Positions 1 to 12,700 of a DNA stretch of 64,000 bases are shown here, piece after piece (the stretch's first letter is position 1; every line of letters begins with the position of its first letter). Under the pieces are notes generated by a model. That model did not search any database, had not been told where the DNA came from, and saw only the letters and a list, made by a program, of their open reading frames with translations. The stretch comes from Pohlia nutans (Eukaryota; Streptophyta; Bryopsida; Bryales; Mniaceae). A program made the position numbers and the translations under genes. The stretch covers positions 12,299,501 to 12,363,500 of the forward strand of contig CM040094.1 of assembly GCA_022496805.1 (NCBI GenBank), written 5' to 3'.

Positions 1-84
1 TATTTTGAATAAATAATTATTAGTAAAGCCTCTCGTAAATACTGTGGATCACAGTACATGGTGATTTCAGTGTAGTAGTAGCAT

Positions 85-205
85 CATTAGTAGAAAAGGT
101 GGCATTGTCAAGAAAGATGCACATGCAAATAGTACCCAATTCCACGCATGCACAGTGATTTTGCATGGGCATCTCCCTGGGAAGCACCACCTTTTTTTAC
201 TAGTG
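85..205. mobile_element. CACTA-type MITE, copy 1
   Basis: A 121-bp element with inverted ends reading CATTAGTAG at the left and CTAGTG at the right. It is flanked by the 3-bp direct repeat CAT (82-84 and 206-208). CACTAG-like termini with a 3-bp duplication are the hallmark of CACTA (EnSpm/CMC) transposons. The interior, which includes GGGCATCTCCCTGGGA, is shared with the copies at 1756-1874 and near 26220. No coding capacity, so it is non-autonomous. Confidence 0.75.
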
Positions 206-1755
206 CATAAATTTATGCAAGTTTCCATCCATCAGTGACGACTTCATCCAAAATCAAGATGAAAGGGCTACAATGTTAGGATCCAGCTCCAAAAATGAGA
301 ATTCCTGGAAAGAACTCTAACTTCTTCTGATGGATCTCATCAATTGAACTTTTCTTCTGATGCTCTTCCCAAAAAGTGGGGATTCTATTTATTTACATAT
401 TCCTTTAAATCACAATGTTTATTTATAGAAACCTGAGAAAAAAGAGGTTTCAATTGAGTGTAAAGGTACTATTTTAGTACGAGCATTCTGCAAAGGGATT
501 TCTTCAGTCAATCATCTTCTTTTAGTTTCATTTGGCAACCAAGAGGACAGAGTCACAGAGTACAAACTTGCCTGTGTATATCAACAGAGACACATTGATG
601 ATATTCTTAGTTATCAAGTCCTCCCACTTGACAGATGATATTGGCTGGCAGTGGGCAGTACGAGACTCCGCTCAGACATAATGCCAAGTCCAAGTTTCGA
701 GACAACCGTGTGTCACTTTCACCTTCACCAAAACATGGGCATAACCCATAACTCGATATGAGTCCTTGTTCCATCAACAAAAAAGTACTCAGTTTCGACT
801 TTCTACCGGTGTTGTACTTGTTTTCAGTGAAATGAATGAATTAGAGTCATTATGAGAAGTGACACATAACATTCAGTAGCATGTATTGTTTTTGCCATGG
901 CTCTACGGTAGATGGTGTGGAATTTTCCACACCGAATGTTTAGTACTTCATCAGTAGCTAAGTGGACATGTGGAGGCTCAAGGTGATGAGCAAAGTGCAT
1001 GAAGGAAAGACAGTGAGCTTGAAGGCTATTGAATGTTATTAATAATTAATTCGTTAATACCACGTGTCATATTGTGATTGGTTTAATGTGGACCAAATCT
1101 GACATGGGGTTCGACACTAAGATGTCAGACTAACAAGTTGGCATTATATTTGATAACCGCACTTCCACCCTCCCAGCTCACGCAAGTTATCTAGTTCATA
1201 AACATGACAGGCGCTTGTTGTGCAGGACAGCTTCTTCTTGACAGCTTTTTAACAGCTTCCAATCTCTTCTTCTTCAAAACATTCACAACCTTCACTAGTA
1301 GCAGATGTGTAGTTTTTCATTCCCCACTTTGTTGTATGTCTGAAAACCTTTGTATACAAATTAAATTCTTCCTAATTAAATATATGTTATTGTAAGTATA
1401 CATCAATATTTTCAACTCTAAATATGTTTACTCTGTGTATATGTAATACAACAATGTTCAAATTGATACCCTTTTGTGCACTCACGTATACTTGTACGTA
1501 TTCAGTACAGTGCACCACCCGAGGACACCGCAACCTGTTTTGTTGTGCCAAGCAACCCGTTGCATCTAATAAGGGAAAAAGGTTAAATTGTGCGTGCTCT
1601 TTAAAGAGAATCAGAGTGACATCCCATTCTGTTTGTTATACTGCATTTGCTAGAAATTGTCCGTGTTTGACTTAGTCTGGGCTGAAATTTGGTGGGTCAA
1701 AGTGGAGTGGGAATCGCTAGTGGATGAAGCCGGCTTGATAGGGTTTTAGTGCAGG
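206..1755. other. Gene-free stretch
   Basis: I see no coding exon here. Positions 15-75 share a roughly 50-bp sequence with 2883-2935. A lone CACTAGTAG terminus at 1293, followed by the same CATTCCCCACTTTGT stretch as the MITEs at 5120 and 6071, is a one-ended remnant. The short open frames between 1200 and 1680 have no recognisable domain. Confidence 0.5.
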
Positions 1756-1874
1756 CACTAGGGAAAAAGGAGGCGCTCCCCAGGGAGATGCCCACGCAAA
1801 ATCACTATGCATGTGTAGAATTGGGCACTACTTGTCTTGGCATCTCCCTCGGCAGTGCCACCTTTCTACCGGTG
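1756..1874. mobile_element. CACTA-type MITE, copy 2
   Basis: A 119-bp element starting CACTAGGGAAAAAGG and ending CCACCTTTCTACCGGTG. It is flanked by the 3-bp direct repeat AGG (1753-1755 and 1875-1877). It is a diverged relative of the element at 85-205 and has no ORF of its own. Confidence 0.75.
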
Positions 1875-2218
1875 AGGGACATTTAGGTCGCAAAGGGTTG
1901 TGCATGCCCTCATGTATTGAGTCTCAACAAATCCATCTGAAAAAGACATTTTCAACCTCTGGATGCTGTTTTAATTCCTTAGGAACAGGAAGAAACCACC
2001 TGGTTGCTCTAGCATTTATTTTCAAGGGCCCAAAGCGCTCATGATGTGTACAAATAATTCTCCACAAAAGCTACTAGGACTGTTGCCAGGTCTATATATA
2101 CAAGAATATCAGTCCCAAAATGATGATTATGTTTGATAATCAGTGTTTAAAGAAGAATTACCCACAAATAGTCTCGCTACTACATGGCTTGATATTTGCG
2201 GTACAAGTTGTGCTCTTA

Positions 2219-2725
2219 GAGCATCCACCAACACTCTAGATAGCTCTCTAGCTCTCAAAAAAATGGATGTGCATGGAGTAATTGGTGCACGGATTAATTA
2301 GTCAACAATTTGTTTAAAGCCTTGGAGACATTCAGACATTGAATATTGTAATCCAGTGTAGGGCCATCAAAACGAGTCAAGCTAGTGTATCTTTTCATCA
2401 CATCATGATCGCACGATTTGTGCGTGGTGACTTGTGAGTGGCTTATTTACTATTTTCAGAGTCTAATTGCACTACAAGAAAGAAGGAAGGTGTTGCTTCT
2501 CATTCGGTTTTTGAATGAAACTGTGCCACTTTTCACTGTATTAGAGGATATGAGTGCGGAACATCACAAAGGACAAAGCGACAAGTGTCTGCAGCATACA
2601 CTTTCTCAGACTATTAGCAATGAGAAACAACGAGTTGAGTGATGTTGATGGGGAACTACATGGTGTGCCTTGTAAATTTTGGATGACTTTCACAGTGCAA
2701 TTCAAAGTTACTGGTGGAGATGCTC
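2219..2725. mobile_element. Tourist-like MITE with GAGCATC ends
   Basis: The left end reads GAGCATCCACCA and the right end TGGTGGAGATGCTC, an imperfect inverted pair. A direct TTA sits on both sides (2216-2218 and 2726-2728). A 3-bp TTA/TAA duplication fits PIF/Harbinger-derived (Tourist-like) MITEs. A related element lies in the RABA4 intron at 56862-57100. About 507 bp, with no convincing protein. Confidence 0.65.
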
Positions 2726-2937
2726 TTACCTAGTCCAAATTGTATTCACTACACCAAAATCATCACCATATCCTTTGAACGTGTGAATGATGAGGGTACC
2801 TATATTAATCCATGTCAACAAATTTTCCTCCAATTTTCATCTGATTTGCATGAATTTTACCACAATATTATGAAAATCTATTATTAGTAAAGCCTCTCGA
2901 AAATTCCGTGGGCCACAATACATGGTGATTTTGTTGT

Positions 2938-3221
2938 AAGGTAGAAGGCTCTAAATCCGACACAGTTCTAAACCCGCACTCTACCAAGGACGAACATTTT
3001 GAAATTTTGGATGTATCCATGGTGAAGGGCACCACTTTAGAACCCATGTCATTTCAACTTCAGGAATTCATAACTAATTTTAGGAACATCCAAATTTTGT
3101 GATTCAAAGTATGTTGGTCTTTGCTTGGATTTGTCTTCCAGTGAAAAATCATGCTCAGTTCTCCCTGTCCTCATAAATTCACAGCCCTTAAAGTGGTGGG
3201 CGGTTTAGAGTCTCCTACCTT
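2938..3221. mobile_element. TIR element, CTCTAAACCC family, copy 1
   Basis: A 284-bp sequence whose ends form an inverted repeat (AAGGTAGAAGGCTCTAAA against TTTAGAGTCTCCTACCTT). It is clearly homologous along its whole length to 20677-20958. The target duplication is not clear, so the superfamily is unassigned. No ORF. Confidence 0.65.
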
Positions 3222-4246
3222 AGTATGGTCCTAAACACAGACTCCATGGCGATATGCTTTCTGGCAACTACTGTCTAAGGGCCTCCTTCCATGCTTGGAT
3301 CGATCCGGCAGTAAACAATGACTTCACTACCACCAAAATCTACAAAGCACTTCCATGTGCACCGGTAGAGAGGGCCCCCACCAATCTGTACACTCAAATA
3401 TACCTGCCATGCACCTAAACTTAAACCAACAAAGAAAGGAGCCAATGAAAGGTGCCACCAATGAGCAGTGAAACTCAATGTCCTACTTCTCCACTCACCC
3501 TGTCCCGGTGAAGTTAAAGACCTCAATCCTTGTCGTTTTCCTGATTCCACCGGAACCGATCATACATGGAAGCCTGCCCTAAGAATGTACCCAGGCAGGG
3601 ATTTGGCCGAATCCCAGCGTTGAATGAGACAACTAAAGCATCTGAAGGAGAAGCATAATTATATATATGCACAGGATCCCAATTAAAGAATCACATTCAC
3701 TCACTGAATGTCTGAAAGCATTAACCGCCCAAGCAGATGTTCTATTCTACTTTTTATTTTTAGCTTTAGAAACGACAGAATTCCTTCTATTGCCAGAAGA
3801 AAAATACCGCCACTGCAAGCAATTTTGAGATGTGCACTGGCTGGACTCAGCGTTGGAACAATTTACTACAGTGGCATGCATACATACAAGCTTGGCATCC
3901 CAAGGCCCCAAGGCCGGGCTGGAACAAGTCAAGTTCATTCTTGAAATTCTCTCACTGGCCCAACTACAGATAATTTCGGAATCCTAAAATAAATGTCCAG
4001 TTCATTTTTAGAACTAATATAATAGTTATTTATTTATTTATTTTTGAATTATTTTCATTTTAAAGGAATCAAGTGTATATACAGTACATGTGGATGACAT
4101 AGTCTTGATTTTCTTTCTACCAGGCCAGGGAGGAATGAGGTAAATTTATTACTTTTAAAATATAATTGGGCTTCTCACTTGAATAACTTTTACCAAAATG
4201 TAAGCCATGAGCAAAGTTCATGAGAATGAGTGGGTGTGAAAGTTTG
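3222..4246. other. Gene-free stretch
   Basis: Open frames on both strands (3275-3550, 3708-3944) have no family resemblance and no splice context. I see no gene and no clear repeat. Confidence 0.4.
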
Positions 4247-4488
4247 TTAACGCCTAAAGGACCAACGATTCACAGTTTTAAAATGACAAATTCAATTGAT
4301 CATGTTGTGAAACATATAATTCAAATGGGACTGAAATTTTATACCATCGGGACTAATAAAGATCATTGCATGTGTTGGTAAAAAAAATTAAAAAAAAATT
4401 AGCAAGAGGAAGTCCAAATAGAATCTACTTAAAATTGTGAAATATACATGAAGCCCAATTTGGGGTTATTGGTTTTTTTAGAGGTTGA
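4247..4488. mobile_element. TTAA-type MITE, degenerate copy
   Basis: The left end is TTAACGCCTAAAGGACCAA. The interior and right end match, in reverse orientation, the element at 9593-9818. The right end has decayed to a GAGGTTGA form. It belongs to the TTAA-flanked, CCCCTAAA-ended family found throughout the window. Confidence 0.6.
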
Positions 4489-5119
4489 AGGTTCCTTCTA
4501 ATCCTTTTGCAAAAAGCAGAAACCTTATTGATTCATTTTGCCATCCATCCAATTTTTTTAATTTTTTTTCTTACGGTCCAGCCAAATTATTTAGTGGCAA
4601 TTGTTTGCCATGATTTTGGGAGTGGCTATCTTTACACTAAAATATAATTATGAAAATATCAGAACCCTCTCCAAAAAACTTCTAAAATCATCAACATTTG
4701 GATGAAAATTCCTTACAATAGATAATTTTATACATGAATCAAGGATGAATACAAATATATAGACGAATTTTTTCAATTCCAGGATGCATGTACCACTACC
4801 AGTGAAAAAATGAAAAAAAAATTGGGTGTTACTACCTACACCTTTAGTCACCCTTATGGTTGTCAAGAATGCAATCTTCAGTGAGATGATGAAGCTACTC
4901 GCACCCATGATCTGGATGAAACATGTAAAACATGGATGAAGTACGAGTTTCATCCAAAAACATCTACATTTGTTCAAAATGTATCGTCAAACCCGTTCCT
5001 AGCAATTATGGCTTTCTGGTCACATTTCAATAGTCCATTTGTGGATAATATATTTCATACGACAATTTAGCAATTAGTCACCCCAAAAATTTGTGGAATG
5101 CAATTGTTTTGGAGAATGA

Positions 5120-5312
5120 CACTAGTAGCAAAACTGTCGTTTTTCATTCCCCACTTTGTGGAAACAGTGAACAGTGATGGAATATTGTGCCTAGATTTTT
5201 GTCTTCCTGTGACCAAAACCACTCAAGAGCATCGACGCAACCCATGTGCCTGGCGCGGTTTCATTCCTTTTTCATTTATAGTAAGTGAAAAACGACACGT
5301 TTCCTACTAGTG
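5120..5312. mobile_element. CACTA-type MITE, copy 3
   Basis: A 193-bp element beginning CACTAGTAGCAAAACTGTCG and ending CGTTTCCTACTAGTG, with long imperfect inverted ends. The flanks carry the direct repeat TGA (5117-5119 and 5313-5315). It is closely related to 6071-6249. Non-autonomous. Confidence 0.85.
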
Positions 5313-5467
5313 TGAGTATGTAACTCTTGCTTCACTTTTGGAGCTATCACAAAATGTTTGATACTATCCATTCCCCGAACAAGTCTCTAATCCTAATATC
5401 CACCATAATTGTATTTGCTTCACTATTATATGTGCTCAGTGAGTACAAATGAGAGCAAAATGAACAT

Positions 5468-5535
5468 TTTTTTTTTTTTTTTGAAACAAATGAAACAGAG
5501 AAACCAACAAAACTACCCAGCCATAGGTGGCCTGG
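5468..5535 (-). mobile_element. Very short poly(A) retroposon, copy 1
   Basis: A 68-bp insertion that on the minus strand ends in CATTTGTTTC followed by about 15 A. It is bounded by the perfect 15-bp direct repeat GAGCAAAATGAACAT (5453-5467 and 5536-5550). The long duplication and poly(A) tail show target-primed insertion by an L1-like machinery. The bases before the tail resemble those of the insertion at 23066-23130, so both are probably 5'-truncated copies of one SINE or LINE. Confidence 0.75.
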
Positions 5536-5744
5536 GAGCAAAATGAACATCTTAACTAACGAGCTGCAGGAGCAGCAAGTAGGTTTTGGACTCTAAGATA
5601 ACCCTCAAAAGAATTAAGAACCTGGTTACACTGTCAATTGAAATTGTAAGAATTTCAAAGCATACATTTTGATTCACCACAAGGCTCACATGTTATGAAT
5701 TATAACCCTCTCAACCAAAGAAAACTTGACACATATGAAAAGTC

Positions 5745-5893
5745 AATTCCATTATATTGGCACAATTCGGAGCACCAAAATTGTGCACAAAGGCCATTCA
5801 ATACAACATCAACTCAACGCTATCACCTGGAAGCTATCACCTGGAAATAAGGGAATCCATTATTTTAGTAAAAAAGAAAACCTTACAAGTATA
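5745..5893. repeat. Direct duplication (partner 6272-6385)
   Basis: Both segments share CAATTC.ATTATATTG.CACAA, TCAACTCAAC and GGAAATAAGGGAATCCATT followed by TTACAAGTA. They lie about 500 bp apart in the same orientation. The left copy has an extra 15-bp tandem step (GCTATCACCTGGAA twice). Two MITEs now lie between the copies. Confidence 0.6.
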
Positions 5894-5896
5894 GAA

Positions 5897-6060
5897 GGGC
5901 CGTTTCACACTATGGCCGTCCAAGTCGAGAGATCGTGGCCAAACTTTGTTAAGAGTTCAAAGAAATGGGCCGAAAATAGACAATAAACTATAGTTTTGAT
6001 GTTTTATGAAAAAAAACCAACGTTCATAATTTGGGTTTCTACCGTACATATGAATCAATT
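5897..6060. mobile_element. Truncated Tourist-like MITE
   Basis: It begins GGGCCGTTTCACACTATGG, matching the left end of the element at 14849-15218, and includes a segment resembling that element's interior. No matching right terminus was found before the CACTA MITE at 6071. Confidence 0.5.
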
Positions 6061-6070
6061 TGTCAAGTTA

Positions 6071-6249
6071 CACTAGTAGCAGACCTATCGTTTTCATTCC
6101 CCACTTTGTGGAAACAATGAAAAGTGTCTAAATATTATACTTATATTTCTGTTTTCTTGTGACCAAAACCACGCACTAACACTAACACAATCCAAGTGCT
6201 TGGAGCAGTTTCATTCCTTAAGTGAAAAACGACACATTTCCTACTAGTG
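6071..6249. mobile_element. CACTA-type MITE, copy 4
   Basis: A 179-bp element with ends CACTAGTAGCAGACC and TTTCCTACTAGTG and the direct repeat TTA on both sides (6068-6070 and 6250-6252). It shares the CATTCCCCACTTTGTGGAAA interior with 5120-5312. Confidence 0.85.
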
Positions 6250-6740
6250 TTAGCATTATGAAACATTTGCATGAAACGCCAATTCATTATATTGACACAA
6301 ATTACAGCCCATTCGATTAAACGTCAACTCAACTGGAAATAAGGGAATCCATTATTTAGTGAAAAAGCAAAGCTTACAAGTACATAAGTATGACCACCAA
6401 AGCTCAAACCATGGCAGCATACATGCAAAACAACAACCGGAGGATTGATCGATTGATTTTCCCCTTTTTCTAATATACTTTCACACAGCTAGCCAGTTAG
6501 TTAAGTTTTTTCTCCACAACTCTCTTCCAAGGTTGCTCTATAATAATTTCAATACCTCCATTGATTATACCTGTGCCTCATCACCGAAACTAGAGTCAAC
6601 ATGTATACTAGATGATTGATCTCAAAATTTTATTATTCTGTAATCAAGCTTCACGTCGTTGCATGCATGGAATCCCAGCTTGTTGGGAGCCCACACTGAA
6701 GCTCGCGGCTATGTACTAATTCCCGGGTGGATCAGATCGA
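6250..6740. other. 3' flank of the asparagine synthetase gene
   Basis: Contains the second copy of the 5.7-kb duplication (6272-6385) and then the presumed 3' UTR of the minus-strand gene. An AATAATAAAA stretch on the minus strand near 6628 is a candidate polyadenylation signal about 110 bases past the stop codon. No further gene. Confidence 0.45.
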
Positions 6741-9700
6741 TCAATGCACCGCTTGGTACTTGGGCGTGAATCCACCGTTGGCATGCGGAGCTGCTGCAGG
6801 TTTAGGGTTTGCGGCTGCTGCTGCATTCGCACCTGCACCAGTTCAATTTGTTTTGTCAGGAAACAGTTTTGCTACTTTGAAGAGCTCCTAGGTATCAAAC
6901 GACCATTTCCTTAAAGCATCCATAGCTCAATCTTTCATAATAGGTAGATTTTGACACCCTACTGTTGATGAGAATGTGATTAGTGTCGCTTTAAGGTCAA
7001 CCTATAGTGGGCACTTTGGAAATTCATAACTTATTCATACGGTGTCCAAAGAATGCATGCTAAAGTGCATTGGAATCCTCTGGAACTTGCTATTAAGACC
7101 CGCTGAAAAAAAAATTCTGTTTCATGTGTGTGAATAGGCTCAGTTGGTAAGATAAACGCTTTAAGGTATAGTTACCTTAGGTATCAAAATTTTGTGTCTA
7201 CAGCAATTTTGGGCAAAGAAGAAATCTGCACTGACCTGCACTGGCTGCTGTAGTAGCAATGGATTTGTTGTTGGCGGTGTAGGCGTCGTCGTGGCATCCG
7301 AGCGCGGCGCGGCCGGAGGGGTCCAAGTTGCCGGCCCAGGCTTGGTCCCACTCGACGGCCTTGGCGGTGCTGCAGGCGACGCTGGGGCCGCCCGGGACGG
7401 TCATCCGCGCGGAGTTCTGCGGGAAGTGCTTCTCGAAGAGCATGCGGTAGTAGTAGGCCTCCTTGGTGAGCGGCGTGTTGAAGGGGTACACGTGCTTGGC
7501 GTGCTTCAGCATCTGGTCCGTCACGTGGCTGTCCGCGTGCGCTTTCAGCCCGTCGATCCAGCTGTACCCCACGCCGTCGCTGAACTGCTCCTTCTGCCGG
7601 TACAAAATGTGCTGCAGGCAACACAGATCCATCGACACACCCCCATGAATATTCATTCAGCAACATTATTCAAGCTTCGATCGTCACAGTGCAACTGCGC
7701 TTGGTTACTCAACTCTACAGGCTTCCTTCCAGTCGTGAAAATAATGTAAGATCATGTACATTTTCACAGTTGGATATAACTTACCTAACATGGACAGTAC
7801 TTACAGACAGTTTGGATGATTCGATCAAGAAAAACTCCTAAATACATTCATGAGCATTATAAGCTGGAATAGAAACATTATTTTCTAGGTTCCTACACTG
7901 TGCTACAATATTTGTTAGCAACTTTGGGAAGTGATTCAAGCAACATTTGGGACTCGTAACGTTGTTGTAGCTACTCCCTGAACGACGTAGCAAGATTGAA
8001 TTGCTACAAAGAGGAAGGTGATTGTGATCTATTAACACCTGTAGGTGATAAATCCTCATGGATATTATGACCCAGGCCTCCCCGTCTTGAGCAAACTAAC
8101 GAGTGCGTACTAGGCCGTTCCATTCTTTTCAGAACTTCAGCTTTAATGGTTTAGTTTAATTTTAGTTCTTCAAAACAGTTTATTTAAGTTGTAACTTGTA
8201 TTTAGGTGTAAAGTCATTGAAGACGCAGGAATCCAATCATTTTTTAAAACAAAATTGATTTACACTTATATACATTGATAAAACAGATAATACACTTATA
8301 TACACTTATAAAACAGAATTGATTTACATTTACCTCTATATCATGACCTCTAAAATGATATTCTACAAGATAAATTGCACACTTGGATCATACACTGATT
8401 GCTAGCATCATTGCGGTAAGAGAGAGCCCAGGTGTGAGAGTCCAAGTAATGAAACTGCAAAGAAGGAAGTGATTGTGAATTGTAGATTGTAAAATCCAGA
8501 TTATGACCGTTAACTTTCCATTATTTTCAGTTCAGATTCAAGAATGGAACTTTCAGAGTTTGATTTTAGTTCAGATTCAAAACATTGTTAAATTACAGTG
8601 AGAGGTGCGTACATACCTTGGGCAAGTAGGGATTCTCTTCGTCGTCAAAGGCTCGACGCATGACCCACTTCTCGATCCTTCCCTGGTCTTTCCGGATCAT
8701 CTTCTCCGCGGGATCAATGGCCATGGCGACTTCCATGAACTCCTTGTCGAGGAACGGCACGCGAGCCTCCAGGCCCCACGCGGAGGTGGACTTGTTGGCG
8801 CGCTGGCAGTCGTACAAGTGCAGCGCCTTGATCTTGCGCACGAGCTCGTGGTGGAACTCCTCCTTGTTGGGCGCCTTGTGGAAGTACAGGTACCCCCCGA
8901 AGATCTCGTCCGACCCCTCGCCGGACAGCACCATCTTCACCCCGAGCGCCTTGATCTTGCGCGTCATCAGGAACATCGGCGTGCTCGCTCGGATGGTGGT
9001 CACGTCGTACGTCTCCACGTGGTAGATCACCTCTGAGAGTGCGTCCAACCCTTCCTGTGTGCACATCATTCACAACAATCCATCAATTCCTGCTCATAAA
9101 ATCAATTGCCGAAAGTGAGATCATGCACTGTACTTAAGTGGTTCTTTGATTCTTTGCAAATCAATGGTCTACTGTAGGTCTAAATTCAAGTTTTGTACAA
9201 CTGCACAATTCTTTTGCCATGTTTTCAATTGGGGAATGGCCTGATATGGGTACCACTTTTATGCGTCTCACATAGTGTGACTTATCTCTAATTCATTTTA
9301 TGTGTGCTAGAAATTCTGTCTTTTAACATCATGTATATAGTTGCAGCCATGGTCCCTATAACACCTTCTAATTTTTGTAATTTTTAATGTTTTTTTCTAA
9401 CCAAAAATATATTTCTCAAAATTAGCACTATTTTTGGAGGGGGTACCCATATCATGCCATCACCCAATTGCCGAAAGTGAGAGCATGCACAAGTGGTTCT
9501 TCGATTCTTTGAGAAACCAAAGACACGTCTAGATTCAAGTTTGTACAGCTGCACAGTTTTTTTGCATTTTCGTTACAATAAGAAACTGTTCATTAACCCC
9601 TAAAGGACCATAAGGCCTCCAGGGGGCTTCATGTGTGTTTTTTTGTGGCAGTTTTTAGTTGGTTTTATGTAGACTTCATTTTGATCAAATTTGTTTGTTT

Positions 9701-12700
9701 TTTGACCAAAACATGGATTCTGGAGATATAAAACTTGGTCCAAGCCGAATTATATATTTCACAATGATCATTTAAATGTCATTTTAAAATCACGAATCCT
9801 TGGTCCTTTAGGGGTTAAAATGGCCAGTCGAAGTTATTTTGACCACCATACTAATTTGGCATGTTCAAGATAAAATTTCAATCAGTCGTGAACACTATTT
9901 TCAGCGTCCAAATTTGACTGCCCAAGATAACTAACTTTGAATATCATGGTTTTTTTTTTTAAATTGTAGCAGTAAGCACTTACTTGGACAGTGAAGTTGA
10001 ACTCATGGTGGCGGGTGCCGATGTAGTGTGCCACTTCTCTGGCAGCCTTCAAGTCTGGAGACCCCTGTTACCAAAAACAGCAGATGTTTAGATTTTCCAT
10101 TTTTTTAGATTTCAGAAAACCGAAACAAATAATTAAGGGAGACGTTTCTAGTTTCATAACATGATGTCAAGTTTTTGAGTGATTGGCACTTTTCAGGTGC
10201 CTCAGATCTATATCAATCTTACACAAATTTCATCATCTAAAGAGAATCTTCTCCATAATTGATGGGGGATTTTCTCACACATGGAAAAAATCACAATCAA
10301 AACGATTCTCTCGATAACGTCGTCTAAAAGTTCATCATACTGTTTGTTAACACTAAATCCACGTGGATAGAGATGAAAATTTGAGTTATTGTTTTAACAC
10401 ATTAATTTGTGTTAATTGGCATTAGTTTAAACACAGATTCGATACTTAAACATTAATATGTGATTTTCCCCTGAAACAATCTACTGTTAGTACCAATTTA
10501 AACATTGTTGAGAGAATTGAGGAGTAAGTACTTACCTCAAGGCCAACACAGAAAGAGTGAAGCTGCTTGCCCCAGATGTTGGCCGCTTTGGTGCCTGCAA
10601 GATGTCTAGAAGCCACCGCTGCAACCAAGGACGAATCCAAGCCTCCAGACAGGAGCACACCGAAGGGCACATCGGTCATCAATCGTTTCACCACAGCCTG
10701 CATGCATGCAATTCATCACAGCCAGTTGACGTCAAATTCTAGTTTCAACCTCTTGTAAGAATAAATAAATAACTAAATAATATAAATAAATAATAAATTG
10801 TAACTGTATTATAAGGGTCTATGCCTAAGTTACTCATATGGTAATTAAGTTACTTATAAGGGAACTGATAGACCAAGAGTCTATAACTTCAAGTTAGTTA
10901 AAACACCAAAGTAACAGTCTAGTTAGTCTGTACACATTCTAAGTATGTAGACAGATGGTACTAGGACTATAAGTGTGGTTTGGTGGGTAAAGAGATGAAG
11001 TTAATATTGTGTTTACCTTCTCAAAGGCAGCGCGCAGAACAAGTGGTTCATAAGGAGTAGTGGGAACATAAGTCTCTGAGAACCATGGTGGGTTGTAGTA
11101 TCGGCGAAGCCCTCCTGTAGTCATTCACACAAAAAAAAAATTAAAATTAAGCATCAGACCAGAGGATATTAAACCTGGCTAACCTCTGTTACCAACAACA
11201 ATAAGCTCAGTTGGCTAAATGTCTGATTTCTGAGTGTAAACGGGACTGTCGACACTGGAAATGATTACATAAGAAAATCATCTTAAAACAATTAGAGTTT
11301 GGCTCTTGTACTAAAAGTGATCTCTCAATAAAAGTAGAACTAAGTCCTATATATGCTTCAAATAGTTTCTACACAAGAGAAAAAAAAGGTACTTCGATCC
11401 CACGGTGCAAGTGTCATGTTGTAGTTATGTTCCAAGTACCAACTTGTTCAAGTTTTTTTCGCAAGTACATGGGACACGGTGCTGATTAATGTCCCTTCCT
11501 GTGCTAATGAATTCATCAAAATATTAACTCACCGTTCTTGCTGGAGTAGAGATGACCAGGTGGGAAAACCTCAAACCGTTCGCAATCGTCCTTCAAGGCT
11601 TTCATCTCCGATGCAAACCAAACGCTTCCTGCAACCAACCCCACCAAAGTTAATGTTCATGGTCAAACTTTGACAGAAGAAAAAAAACATCAACTTTCTG
11701 TAAAAGAAACATTGACAGGCCCAGGTCACCTGCCGATGAAAGGTTAGTCCTATTTAACTCTGGCCACAGGTTCCCAAGTGTTAAAAAATTTAGAAATTAA
11801 AATATCACTTCCTAGGAATGATCAACTTACCATCAGATCCCCATCCCAAGTAGAGAGGCGTGATGCCAATGGGATCTCGAGCAGCAATGAAAGAATTGTC
11901 ACGTTGGTCCACCAGCACGAAAGAGAACATGCCGTCCAGCATACCCACAACTTCCTCACCCACATCCTCATACTACCAAAAACACAAAAAACATTTAATC
12001 AAAACCAAAACACAATCAAAACCAAGTGGTAAGTTCATTATGGTCGAGCAAGTTACCATAACCAACAGATGACTATTACTATGAAAATTTTATCAGCCTT
12101 GAACAAGATGAGATCGATCGACTCTTTGCCAAAAAGAGGAATTGAACTGAGACATTCAAGGAGTTTCTTACGAGGTGAGCAATGACTTCGCAGTCAGAGT
12201 GGGTGTGATACGCCTTGTTCTTCATGGTCTTCTTCAAGAGCTCGTGGTTGTAGATCTCGCCATTGGCCTGCAAGGCAACAAACCCGATCAATTGATACTC
12301 TCAACAAAACTCCAATACCGATCGATCATTCACTCAGACACGAAGAGATAGAGATTAATTCAGTGCTATAAACTGTTCACAGGGAGCTTAATATATACTT
12401 AGTGGTTTCCCTGTGAGTGACAATTTTCCCTCTGAGTCTTAAAGCTGCTGCTTATTCAACGTTGATTCACCTGCTTGTAAGTTTAGCAAGTGTCAACTTT
12501 TGAGCCCGGGTGGTAAATGTGTCACTCACAGGGAAACGCACACAGGGAAACTACTAGAAGCTCCATGTGGTTTGGGGTGCAAGTTAGAATGATGGACTTA
12601 CGGCGACGACAATGTCCTTGGTGCCATTGTAGAGAGGCTGATCGCCTGAAGCCGGATCGATGATGGCCAGGCGCTCATGCGCCAGGTAGCACCAGCTCTT

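Noticed and set aside
7192..7749. Plus-strand open frame of 185 codons opposite ASN exon 10
   Set aside because: It is the mirror of a GC-rich coding exon on the minus strand, whose protein is clearly asparagine synthetase.
8605..9036. Plus-strand open frames opposite ASN exon 9
   Set aside because: Same cause: shadow of the conserved [12 protein letters not shown] exon.
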